Source: Promethearchaeota archaeon (GTDB lineage: Archaea > Asgardarchaeota > Lokiarchaeia > Sigynarchaeales > SOKP01). From it: 38,648 nt of DNA. The translations under genes were made by a program, and so were the position numbers. The number at the start of each line of letters is the position of its first letter. The first letter of the stretch is position 1. Location of the stretch: NCBI GenBank assembly GCA_016839905.1, contig JAEOTJ010000157.1:1-38648 (forward strand), read 5' to 3'. Of this stretch, positions 16,912 through 24,607 are shown one piece after another. The notes beneath the pieces were generated by a model. The model was not told where the DNA came from, ran no database searches, and worked only from the letters and a program-made list of their open reading frames with translations.

Positions 16912-18051
16912 CTACATTTTGATTTTTAATAATTTAGTGAATAATTCTTCTTCCTTGGAGTGGATATAAAGTGCAATATTATAGAGCTCCCCTAAATTTA
17001 CATGGTTTAAACAATCATCTTTGTATTGTTCCGCAGCATCATTTAGGATTTCTGCGATTAAAGTAAAATTCTTAGCGGATTCACTAATAATTGGAATACA
17101 TTCCTCAACAATATTAAAATCCTCAGCAGTCCAAGCTCTAGGACCATTCTTCAACTCATCGTTTTCAAGTATTTCCTCCAAAAATACCTTATACAGATTA
17201 CGGAAGGCAGCCCCTCCTGTACCCCATGTTTCAATATATCCATGGATAAACTGGAATGTTAAACAAGCGACTGAAACTTCCTTACCAAATTGACCTTTTG
17301 TCACACCTGTTAACTTATCTCCCCATTTAGGAATAGAATTTGCGAATTGTTTAAAACCTTGGATTCCTACAGTATTAATTGAAGGTCTAAGCATATTATC
17401 AACTACTTCTTTAATCGCAAGTTTAATTCCTGCAGCTAATGGTGGTCTTTTTCCATCAGGACGCCTCATCATAGAATATTGAGTATTATTTGGCCACATA
17501 AATTTTGGTCCATGCTGGGAGCTACGCCCTCTTTTGAGAGCTTCGATGGGAACTTCTTGAAAACCTTCTTGATCAGTCTCTCCAATGTAAGCAACACCCT
17601 TTTCTTCGTCATATCCTCCTAAGGTTATAAAATGACCTCCAAAATGGATACTATCCTCTTCTTCAAAATAAGGTAAATAACCAAGATCAATCTGTATCAT
17701 CAAGGGTTTATCCTGATCTAACATAATCTTTGATTCATCCCATGCTTTATCCACATTTGTGAAGGATTGTTTTCTTAAATTAATCCCCAGTAATCGACAT
17801 GCCAATGATTTCGGATTAATTGAATTTTGTTTCCCTCCTAAGAAAAATGGGACTTTAGAGTCTTCAATAAATGTATTTGATTCCTTTGCTTCCCAAAAAC
17901 CAAATCCCATAGTAGCATCTAAACCAAAAGCCATTGCTTCTGACATTGGAAATCCATGGAACTCAAAAAGATCTCTCATTGAAGAAGATTCACAATGATC
18001 CCCTAACCTGTGTATAAAATTATTTACCATATGCTTCTGGACCAAATTCAT
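16912..18051 (-). CDS. BtrH-like protein (BtrH_N + DUF4872), copy 2
   Basis: A 379-residue paralogue of the protein at 14843. N-terminal HRLGDHCESSSMRDLFEFHG has the likely catalytic Cys20, followed by SEAMAFGLDATMGFGFW and HFGGHFITLGGYD. The C-terminal DUF4872 half has GIQGFKQFANSIPKWG and IETWGTGGAAFRNLYKVFLEE. It overlaps the PadR gene: the ATG at 18051 has GGAG only three bases upstream, while an in-frame ATG at 18030 overlaps the PadR stop by 11 bp and is also plausible. The HC(E)S motif matches BtrH_N better than the ENCQ of copy 1. Confidence 0.82.
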   Translation of the reverse strand: MNLVQKHMVNNFIHRLGDHCESSSMRDLFEFHGFPMSEAMAFGLDATMGFGFWEAKESNTFIEDSKVPFFLGGKQNSINPKSLACRLLGINLRKQSFTNVDKAWDESKIMLDQDKPLMIQIDLGYLPYFEEEDSIHFGGHFITLGGYDEEKGVAYIGETDQEGFQEVPIEALKRGRSSQHGPKFMWPNNTQYSMMRRPDGKRPPLAAGIKLAIKEVVDNMLRPSINTVGIQGFKQFANSIPKWGDKLTGVTKGQFGKEVSVACLTFQFIHGYIETWGTGGAAFRNLYKVFLEEILENDELKNGPRAWTAEDFNIVEECIPIISESAKNFTLIAEILNDAAEQYKDDCLNHVNLGELYNIALYIHSKEEELFTKLLKIKM

Positions 18052-18613
18052 CCTCTCCTTTTTCTATTTTATCTAATACCCATTCTATAAATTTAATGTC
18101 AGTTTGAAGTACCATACTTGGGTGTTTAAACAATCCTGTAACAGTCATAGGCATATTTTCATTCTCCTTTAACATCTTATCTAAATCTTCTTTATGTTGT
18201 TTTATCTTATTAAGTGAGTTGGTAAATACTTCAATCCGCTGTTCTTTTGGAAGATAAATGAACATAGAATAAGCAAGATAGAAATCCTCATCGCTTCTCC
18301 CAATATAATTTTTTAGAACTGTATAAATCTTGTAAACTAAAACTTCCCAACCAAATCCCTTCATTGAATAGACTTTTCGTTCCCGATTATCTACTTCTTC
18401 CATATAACTCTCAACTAAGCCATCTTCTTCTAACCTGTCTAGTATTCTGTATATCGTAGAGAGAGAGAAATTTAAGCCAATATTGGTCCAGTTCTTCATT
18501 CCACGGTCTTCTACTTTTTTATTTATATTATACGGATGGTCTCCTTGTGGATTTTCCGCTAAAATCCCTAATATAGCAAATCGTTTATGCTTTAGATTAT
18601 AATCTTCAGCCAT
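18020..18613 (-). CDS. PadR-family transcriptional regulator
   Basis: A 197-residue protein with an N-terminal winged helix. FAILGILAENPQGDHPYNIN leads to a long recognition region LNFSLSTIYRILDRLEEDG and a wing VESYMEEVDNRERKVYSMKG. A helical C-terminal half for dimerisation follows (VEFTNSLNKIKQHK-like region). PadR repressors usually sense small phenolic or drug-like ligands and control adjacent export or modification genes. It is the first gene of a minus-strand cluster and overlaps the BtrH-like gene, so it probably autoregulates the operon from the 240-bp region upstream. Confidence 0.88.
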   Translation of the reverse strand: MAEDYNLKHKRFAILGILAENPQGDHPYNINKKVEDRGMKNWTNIGLNFSLSTIYRILDRLEEDGLVESYMEEVDNRERKVYSMKGFGWEVLVYKIYTVLKNYIGRSDEDFYLAYSMFIYLPKEQRIEVFTNSLNKIKQHKEDLDKMLKENENMPMTVTGLFKHPSMVLQTDIKFIEWVLDKIEKGEDEFGPEAYGK

Positions 18614-18684
18614 TAACTAAACACCATCTTCTATTCCTGCTTTCTTCATAATATTACCAATTCAAGTATATATTCATTTTTTAT

Positions 18685-18760
18685 AAAATGACAATCTATA
18701 TTATCAAAAAGTGAAAAATGCATATAAATGTTTGCATTTTCTTAAAAATGACAACATATA
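18685..18760 (-). promoter_or_regulatory. Candidate PadR operator repeats
   Basis: The only spacer ahead of the PadR gene contains two copies of an element that reads on the minus strand TATA, two bases, TTGTCATTTT (plus-strand AAAATGACAA at 18685-18694 and 18745-18754, each followed two bases later by ATA), 60 bp apart. Between them is an imperfect inverted repeat, GAAAAATGCA (18713-18722) and TGCATTTTC (18733-18741). TATA-like boxes are interspersed. The placement fits PadR autoregulation. Confidence 0.45.
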
Positions 18761-18854
18761 AACTTAAAAGGTGATATACTATAACAAAAAAATTTATGCA
18801 AAAGTGAAGTTATATGGTAGCATCAGACATATACATTCCTTTTTAATATAAGAT

Positions 18855-20015
18855 TTAAGCTATTATTTTATCCTTTACTGTGACAATCGCTAACAAGAAA
18901 AATACTACAGTCATAATTAATAATACAAGAATGTCTGGTAAAACTTGAGTAATATTCCATCCTTTTAACATAATACTTTCAAATAAATGATTTCCATAGA
19001 ATAAGGGAACACCTCTAGCAATTACTTGAATAAAAAAGGGAAAACTATTAACTGGGATTAACATTCCACTTAGAGCCAAGCTAGGTAAAGCAATAAGTGC
19101 TGCGATTTGTACTCCCTGGAGTTCATTTTTAGCAAAATTCGACAAAAATATTGCCATAACAACATGTAGGAATGCATATAAAATAAACATTAAAAATAAT
19201 AGGAATAATTCTCCTTGAATGGTTGCTCCAAAGATAAATATACTGATTCCAAGAATAGAAGTTACCATCATTAAAGAAAGGAGTGTTAATGCTATTGAAT
19301 ATCCAATTAATCTTTCTGATGCACGTAAAGGGGTCGCATATAGCCTTTCTTCTGTACCTCCTAATGATTCTCTTTTGATTGTAAGTAAAGAAATGAGTAA
19401 TACAAGAAATGTTAAAATATAACCCATAACAGATGGGATGCTAGTATCTAACCCGCTAAATTCAACTCCACCGAAAGCATTTTCTTGATCTATTATTATT
19501 CCTGCAGAACCCAATCCATCTTGTAATGCTTCTTGTAGTGCTCCTAGAATACTTGCTACAATCGCGGGTTTCGTAGCATCTATATAAATTAGAATTGTAA
19601 TGTTTATTTGCTGACCTAGGCTTTTATTAAAAATGCTCTCAGAAAAATTGGGGGGAATATAAATGGCTGCGTAATAGAGACCATTATCGACATTTTCTTT
19701 ATTTTTAATAAAATCCCCCACATTATAATATACTCGATCGTCCTCTTGTAATAAGCTTGTAATATTATCACCAAAAGTTAAAGAATTATATTCCGTATCA
19801 GCATTCTCAACCACTATAGGTATATTTATAATATCCCCACCTAAAGCGAAACCAAAAATAAGCATTATAATTATAGGCATTATAATCAACATACCAAAAG
19901 TGCGTTTATCTCTACTAATTTGGCGCAGAACTCTTTTAGTTACCACGAGGGTTCTCCTAAAAGAGAAATGGGAAGGTTTGATATTGATTTCTTGAGATTC
20001 TTTCGCGTCATTCAT
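18855..20015 (-). CDS. ABC-2 type exporter permease
   Basis: A 386-residue permease. One N-terminal membrane helix follows the cytoplasmic ISRDKRTFGMLIIMPIIIM stretch, then an extracytoplasmic domain of about 130 residues, then five more membrane segments with the RESLGGTEERLYATPLRASE cytoplasmic coupling region. This is the NatB/DrrB-like layout of the ABC2_membrane_3 family. It overlaps the ATPase gene by 8 bp, giving a two-gene exporter. The substrate is unknown; the PadR cluster follows downstream with a 241-bp gap. Confidence 0.9.
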   Translation of the reverse strand: MNDAKESQEINIKPSHFSFRRTLVVTKRVLRQISRDKRTFGMLIIMPIIIMLIFGFALGGDIINIPIVVENADTEYNSLTFGDNITSLLQEDDRVYYNVGDFIKNKENVDNGLYYAAIYIPPNFSESIFNKSLGQQINITILIYIDATKPAIVASILGALQEALQDGLGSAGIIIDQENAFGGVEFSGLDTSIPSVMGYILTFLVLLISLLTIKRESLGGTEERLYATPLRASERLIGYSIALTLLSLMMVTSILGISIFIFGATIQGELFLLFLMFILYAFLHVVMAIFLSNFAKNELQGVQIAALIALPSLALSGMLIPVNSFPFFIQVIARGVPLFYGNHLFESIMLKGWNITQVLPDILVLLIMTVVFFLLAIVTVKDKIIA

Positions 20016-20745
20016 GATTAATCCCCTTAACGCTTAATTTAATAAAAACCTCTTCAATAGAACTTACATTATATCTATCTTTTAATTCTTGTGGAGTCCC
20101 CTCTTCAATCAACTTACCAGCACGCATTAAACCAATTCTGTCTGCTCTTTCAGCCTCATCCATGACATGCGAGGTTATAACGATCGTTAATCCTGTACTT
20201 TTGAGTTTATGAAAATATTCCCAAAAAAACTGCCGAAGTATAGGATCAATACCAACTGTGGCTTCATCAAAAAATACAATTTTTGGAGAATGAATTAAAG
20301 CGCAAGCTATACTAACCCTTCGTTTCATACCTCCAGAGAGATTAGTTATTAAAGCTTTTTTTTTTTCTTCTAAACCTAAGATTCGGATTAATTTTTCAAC
20401 GTTATTTAAAAAATCAATCTTTTTCATTCCATAAAGACTCGCGAAGAACCTAATATTCTCCAATACAGTAAGATCATTGTACAAGGAATATTCTTGTGGG
20501 GCAATACCAATATAATGAGATGCCGTTTTCCTTTCTTTAGGAATTTCGAGATCCAGAACATTTATAAAACCAGATGTAGGATCTAAAGTTCCTGTTATCA
20601 TTTTAATGGCAGTGGTTTTTCCACTTCCATTTGCGCCTATAAGAGCATAAATTTCCCCTTTTTGAATTCTTAAATCTAATCCGTCTACTGCTCTTACATT
20701 TCCTTGTTTATATACTTTTACAAGGTCTTGCGTTTTAATAACTAT
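20008..20745 (-). CDS. ABC exporter ATPase without a canonical start codon
   Basis: Walker A GANGSGKTT, signature LSGGMKRR, Walker B IVFFDEATVGID and H-loop TSHVMDEAER give a complete DrrA/NatA-like ATPase. The usual N-terminal beta strand is present as IVIKTQDLVKVYKQGNVRAV, but no ATG, GTG or TTG occurs in frame between the TAA at 20761-20763 and the ATG at 20601, which lies after Walker A. Translation must begin at ATA 20745, ATT 20739 or another unusual codon, unless the base call is wrong or the gene is dying. I give the span from ATA. A start at 20601 would remove the P-loop and is unlikely to give an active protein. Confidence 0.8.
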   Translation of the reverse strand: MVIKTQDLVKVYKQGNVRAVDGLDLRIQKGEIYALIGANGSGKTTAIKMITGTLDPTSGFINVLDLEIPKERKTASHYIGIAPQEYSLYNDLTVLENIRFFASLYGMKKIDFLNNVEKLIRILGLEEKKKALITNLSGGMKRRVSIACALIHSPKIVFFDEATVGIDPILRQFFWEYFHKLKSTGLTIVITSHVMDEAERADRIGLMRAGKLIEEGTPQELKDRYNVSSIEEVFIKLSVKGINHE

Positions 20746-20867
20746 ATTATTAGTATTCGTTTAAATCTCGTCTTATAATAATTTTAAAGAATTAATATTA
20801 AATTATAGAATAATTTAAAATTTTTTAAAGTTATTGAAATCAAGATGATTAACAGTCTAAAGAACAT

Positions 20868-21104
20868 TTATCTAACTTCTCTTCTCTTCATGATGAATAG
20901 AGCTAGAATTCCGATTGAGGAGATTATTAGTAACATTTCATAACTTGGAATCACCGAATCCTTAGGATTATCATCCCTCCCATTATTTGAAGCCCCTTCT
21001 GGAGGTGTTTTTTTCTTTACTAGGACCTCAGCATATTCGATATGACCGTTTGTTTGATTTACATAGAAACGAATGGTTAATATTCTCTGGCAGTTGTGAT
21101 CCAT
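20868..21104 (-). CDS. Small protein with C-terminal membrane anchor
   Basis: 78 residues: a beta-like N-terminal part (QRILTIRFYVNQTNGHIEYA), a polar Pro/Gly/Asn/Asp-rich linker, then VIPSYEMLLIISSIGILALF and a basic end MKRREVR. The last part has the layout of archaeal C-terminal sorting/anchor domains (short P-x-Y/F-E motif, one hydrophobic helix, basic tail). There is no signal peptide, which an anchored surface protein would need, so this may be the 3' remnant of a longer surface-protein gene. An in-frame TAA lies just before the ATG. It is separated from both neighbours by about 100-120 bp. Confidence 0.5.
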   Translation of the reverse strand: MDHNCQRILTIRFYVNQTNGHIEYAEVLVKKKTPPEGASNNGRDDNPKDSVIPSYEMLLIISSIGILALFIMKRREVR

Positions 21105-21208
21105 TTTATTTTATTTTTTCCCTCGATTTCGTCTGATATACTTATCTTTACCTATTTTATAACCATGTAAATAAAAGAATCTTTATAAAAATAATCAAAT
21201 AAAAAAAA

Positions 21209-21973
21209 TTATATCTTTGATTTGATAGCAGTAAAAGTGTAAAAACCACCAGTGCGTTTTTGTTCATTAATTTTAAGTCCATGTTTTTCTATGAGAGAGA
21301 GCCAGTGTTTATATCTTTTAAATACTAAACAAAAGATACCACAGTATGCTATAAGTTGCCAAGAGCTACGATTCCATTCTCCTATATTTAAGTGTCCTCC
21401 TGGTTTTAATACTCTATAAGCCTCATCTAAAGCTTTATCAGACCCATCTTCCATATGAAGCTCATGAAGTACTGAAGAGAAATATATTATATCAAACATT
21501 TCATCATCAAAAGGTATCTCGATTGCGGAACCATACTGAAACGTTGTTCTATCATCTACACCTTCCAAGCGTGCATTATATTGAATAGTATCTAATGCGT
21601 TTCCTCCGATTGCGACCTTGCTATAAATATCAATTCCATAAAGATGTCCTCCATCCTTTAAGGATTTGGCGATTTTAATGGCATGACGTCCAGTTCCACA
21701 TCCAACATCTAAAATCTTAGGAGATTTAATTGTAATTGACGATTCAGTCTCAAGATCTTTCTTATTTAAAATAATATTCATGATACCCATACCAAATCCA
21801 GGCCATAAGAATAGTACCATCAAAGATATACCACAGATAATCAATAGTATTCCTATCCAATTTTCAAATAGAAATCCAAGAATGGTCAATCCAAGACCAA
21901 TTAAGCCTATAATTGTAAAACTAACTATTAATCCTTTTACATACCATCCATATTTAGGTTTTTCTTCTGTCAT
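21209..21973 (-). CDS. Membrane-anchored SAM-dependent methyltransferase
   Basis: A 254-residue protein. Two hydrophobic segments (about residues 12-33 and 36-60) precede a class I methyltransferase domain with motif I ILDVGCGTGRHAIKIA, LYGIDIYSKVAI, and a motif IV region FDIIYFSSVLHELHM. The membrane anchor suggests a lipid-like or membrane-inserted substrate. It follows the second methyltransferase gene by 12 bp in the same operon. Confidence 0.85.
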   Translation of the reverse strand: MTEEKPKYGWYVKGLIVSFTIIGLIGLGLTILGFLFENWIGILLIICGISLMVLFLWPGFGMGIMNIILNKKDLETESSITIKSPKILDVGCGTGRHAIKIAKSLKDGGHLYGIDIYSKVAIGGNALDTIQYNARLEGVDDRTTFQYGSAIEIPFDDEMFDIIYFSSVLHELHMEDGSDKALDEAYRVLKPGGHLNIGEWNRSSWQLIAYCGIFCLVFKRYKHWLSLIEKHGLKINEQKRTGGFYTFTAIKSKI

Positions 21974-21985
21974 TTTTATCTTATC

Positions 21986-22531
21986 CTAGTTTTTTGTAAA
22001 ATTAACCTGTTTTTCTTTCTTTTCTACCAGGGAAAAAAGCCCATTAGAGGTGATCAAAGGTTCAATCTCACTTTCCTCATAATGATGATCATCAAATGAA
22101 AATATTCCATTAGGTTTTAGCACACGATAGAATTCTTCCAAGATAATCTCTTTATTTTCCACCAAATGTAAGACGTCAAAACATAAAACTACATCCAGGC
22201 TATTATCATCTAAACCCGTGTTATAGTCTGTTTGGATGGTTTTAATATTACTTAAATTCGCCTTCAAAGCTTTTTTTTTAACTTTTTTTATGGCTAAAGA
22301 ATTGATATCTGCTGAATATACCATTCCAGTAGGTCCTACTCTCTTTGCTGCTGCAATTGAATACCCTCCTGGACCACATCCATAATCCAGTACATTATAC
22401 CCTTCTTTAATCCCTGCTTTTTCTATTTTTCTAAGAGGTGGTTTGATGAAATCTCGTATCCTAAAAATGAATGACATGAATCTAAAGTCAAGGTTGGATT
22501 GTTTCTTCCCTTTTTTATTGTGGTGACCCAT
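21986..22531 (-). CDS. SAM-dependent methyltransferase
   Basis: About 181 residues. Motif I VLDYGCGPGGYSIAAA is followed by VYSADINSLAIKKV and LDVVLCFDVLHLVENKEII. A basic N-terminus precedes an N-terminal amphipathic helix. The ATG at 22531 is chosen because GGAG lies nine bases upstream; an in-frame ATG at 22546 overlaps the AbrB gene and is the alternative. The close pairing with the membrane-anchored methyltransferase suggests successive steps on a shared substrate. Confidence 0.85.
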   Translation of the reverse strand: MGHHNKKGKKQSNLDFRFMSFIFRIRDFIKPPLRKIEKAGIKEGYNVLDYGCGPGGYSIAAAKRVGPTGMVYSADINSLAIKKVKKKALKANLSNIKTIQTDYNTGLDDNSLDVVLCFDVLHLVENKEIILEEFYRVLKPNGIFSFDDHHYEESEIEPLITSNGLFSLVEKKEKQVNFTKN

Positions 22532-22532
22532 T

Positions 22533-22991
22533 TTAATCAACTCCATTCTCTTCTTCTAATTCATCTTTAAATGCTTCGATCCCTCCGAATGCTTGGAATA
22601 ACTTTACTGCAAATTTCTTTAATCTCGAAGCTTTTATGAAAGCAAGACCTTTTTTAATATCTCCAAACATTAATATCAAATCTTCAGGAATAATTTTAAA
22701 TGCTTCGCGTGCTTCAATCGGTATTACTATCTGAAATCGTTCACCTACCGTTGCGGTACCGAATTCAAGATGTTTTTCATCCTTTTCTTTATGAGAATGG
22801 GCCTTAATTTCTTCTTTTGTTAAAGCTAATCCTTTGTCTAAATGTCCATAAATATACACTTTATCTTTAGCTTTAATATCAAAGATTTCTCTAGCATTAA
22901 GGGGTATAACAATTTGACCTCTTTTACCAACTTTAACAGATCCAAAAAAGTATTTCCCCTTTTTTCCATTAAATTCAGTAATTATTACCAC
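22533..22991 (-). CDS. Tandem AbrB/SpoVT-type DNA-binding regulator
   Basis: A 152-residue protein with two swapped-hairpin AbrB domains in one chain: GSVKVGKRGQIVIPLNAREI (about 17-36) and GTATVGERFQIVIPIEAREA (about 78-97). The C-terminal helix is acidic. A duplicated chain can act as the dimer that AbrB proteins normally form. The start is a GTG at 22991 preceded by AGGT. A triple 14-bp repeat begins 10 bp upstream, so autoregulation is likely. The gene heads the two-methyltransferase operon. Confidence 0.85.
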   Translation of the reverse strand: MVIITEFNGKKGKYFFGSVKVGKRGQIVIPLNAREIFDIKAKDKVYIYGHLDKGLALTKEEIKAHSHKEKDEKHLEFGTATVGERFQIVIPIEAREAFKIIPEDLILMFGDIKKGLAFIKASRLKKFAVKLFQAFGGIEAFKDELEEENGVD

Positions 22992-23000
22992 CTATTTTTT

Positions 23001-23042
23001 GATCATATTAATATGATCATATTGGTATGATCATATTAATAT
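23001..23042. promoter_or_regulatory. Three tandem 14-bp palindromic units before the AbrB gene
   Basis: Units at 23001-23014 and 23029-23042 are identical (GATCATATTAATAT); the middle one at 23015-23028 differs at two bases (GATCATATTGGTAT). Each unit-to-unit junction makes a perfect palindrome, ATCATATTAATATGAT. A TATA-like TATTTAAATA lies just beyond at about 23051-23060, placing the units near the expected transcription start of the AbrB gene. A repeated dyad array at this place is a strong candidate for an autoregulatory operator. Confidence 0.65.
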
Positions 23043-23094
23043 GAATTAGATATTTAAATATTTCGATTATTCTGGAAAAATTACACTTAATGAG

Positions 23095-24171
23095 TTATTC
23101 TAATAATTTTGAAAAAATAGAGGAAGCTTTTTTATAGATCGGTATTATAGCTAAATATTCATCGATAGAATTTAAGACTTGATTAAATCCTCGAAGTTTC
23201 TCTAGCTCTCCCTTACTTTTAATTAATTCTTTTTTAATCTCTTTAAATTTATCCTCCCATTTTAGCATTTCTTTAAACGAATTAATGCCAGAATAAAAGA
23301 ATGAATCTTTTATAGATGCTATGGAATAAATCGTCTGGCGTTTTATTTCCTTGGGAATAATATTGCTATATATCTTTTTATCCACTTTTTCAATATAACC
23401 TTTTCTAACAAGATCATTAACTACTTGTGATACCTTTCCTAATGACAAGCCTGTTAGTTCTCGTATCCATTCTTGTGTCAAAACTTTTCTTAATAGAAAA
23501 ATAGTATTAATCTTTAAGGTAAACTCTGTTAGTATAGAGTATGCAGATTCATACATGAAGTAATTTAAAATCTCATCCTCAATCTTCTCTATTTCAGGAT
23601 CAAAACTCAGAAAGATTAGTTCAAAATCTTCAAGGATAAGGGTATTCTTATGCTCCCTTTTTAATTTTATTTCTACATCACTATTAGGATCTTTAAGAAA
23701 TTTTAAAATATTTTGATAGCATTCATATACATCCAAGGCATCTTTCAATCTTACTAAGATAAGTTCATATCCCTTTTTACGTTTTAAAGGTTTATTTTCC
23801 AATTCATTTATCTTCTTGTTAAAAAAAGCTATTTCGTCTTCCATACTACCTAATGCAAAATCGATAGATTCCTGGGAGCGTGGAGTTATAAAATATTCAT
23901 ATTCGCGTGAGCGGTTTAATTTTTCTTTTCTAATATAACCTGTGTTAATAAATGTCGATAATCCTGTAGAAATTGTTGATTTTGAGAAATTGGTTAGTAT
24001 TTTCAGTTGACTCTGTGTAAGCCTTTTATATAAAGATAAATAAGCCATAATCTTACCCAGAGTATCCGAAAGTGATGAAAAGTGAGCAAGTTCTAATTGA
24101 TAATCAAGTATAACTCTTTCATAATCCTTAATTTTACCTTCAAAACGGAATGAATTATCTACTTTTACCAT
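23095..24171 (-). CDS. Double winged-helix (GbsR-like) transcriptional regulator
   Basis: A 358-residue protein. The first winged helix is at about 35-97 (LTQSQLKILTNFSKSTISTG, LSTFINTGYIRKEKLNRSREYEYFI) and the second at about 225-285 (LTQEWIRELTGLSLGKVSQV, VNDLVRKGYIEKV). Each is followed by a coiled-coil-like charged region, so the chain is an internal duplication of a MarR/GbsR-type unit. It is divergent from the small membrane protein at 24323. Direct repeats TTCGAAT in the shared promoter may be its operators. The ligand is unknown. Confidence 0.78.
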   Translation of the reverse strand: MVKVDNSFRFEGKIKDYERVILDYQLELAHFSSLSDTLGKIMAYLSLYKRLTQSQLKILTNFSKSTISTGLSTFINTGYIRKEKLNRSREYEYFITPRSQESIDFALGSMEDEIAFFNKKINELENKPLKRKKGYELILVRLKDALDVYECYQNILKFLKDPNSDVEIKLKREHKNTLILEDFELIFLSFDPEIEKIEDEILNYFMYESAYSILTEFTLKINTIFLLRKVLTQEWIRELTGLSLGKVSQVVNDLVRKGYIEKVDKKIYSNIIPKEIKRQTIYSIASIKDSFFYSGINSFKEMLKWEDKFKEIKKELIKSKGELEKLRGFNQVLNSIDEYLAIIPIYKKASSIFSKLLE

Positions 24172-24210
24172 CTAATAATAAAATGGTATTATTGATATTT
24201 ATTTTTTTAG

Positions 24211-24291
24211 TTCGAATTTTATGAAAACATTTAAATATGAATTTTTACTTATATTCTATAGAGATTTCTCTAAGTTCGAATCTCGTGAAAA
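24211..24291. promoter_or_regulatory. Divergent promoter with TTCGAAT direct repeats
   Basis: Two related 17-bp elements, TTCGAATTTTATGAAAA at 24211-24227 and TTCGAATCTCGTGAAAA at 24275-24291, match at 14 of 17 bases, 64 bp apart. A TATA-like ATTTAAATA lies between them at about 24229-24237. The first copy sits between the TATA regions of the two divergent genes and the second near the leader of the rightward gene, as expected for sites of the adjacent double winged-helix regulator. Confidence 0.5.
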
Positions 24292-24322
24292 TCGAAAAAT
24301 TATTAATTTGGTGAAAATCAAA

Positions 24323-24607
24323 ATGGAATTAATAGAATGGGCATTTACAATCCTTTCATTTATAGCTTTCTATTTCTTTATTAGCAAAAAGGCAAGTCTA
24401 CCAAGCTTTAGAATAATAGGATTGATTATTTCAATAATAATATCAATTTTAGTAGCTATTTTTACATTATCTATTGGAGTATTAAGTATTGGTATAATTA
24501 ATATCTGTTATATATTCCTAAATGGATATGGGATACTCAATTGTTATTCAGAAATAAAGAAAAATAAAAATGAGGTGAATTTAAATGGAAAAATTACCAA
24601 AATGTAA
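24323..24607 (+). CDS. Small membrane protein, unknown
   Basis: From the ATG at 24323 the product is 94 residues with three hydrophobic segments (ELIEWAFTILSFIAFYFF, IIGLIISIIISILVAIFTL and IGVLSIGIINICYIFLNG) and a charged tail. The longer frame from 24221 is rejected because the likely TATA box and an operator repeat lie inside it; GGTG nine bases before 24323 supports the shorter form. The gene overlaps the TIGR04076 gene by 23 bp. I recognise no family. Confidence 0.6.
   Translation: MELIEWAFTILSFIAFYFFISKKASLPSFRIIGLIISIIISILVAIFTLSIGVLSIGIINICYIFLNGYGILNCYSEIKKNKNEVNLNGKITKM

Noticed and set aside
20008..20601. ABC ATPase starting at the ATG at 20601
   Set aside because: This start would delete the Walker A motif, which is encoded intact just upstream in the same frame.
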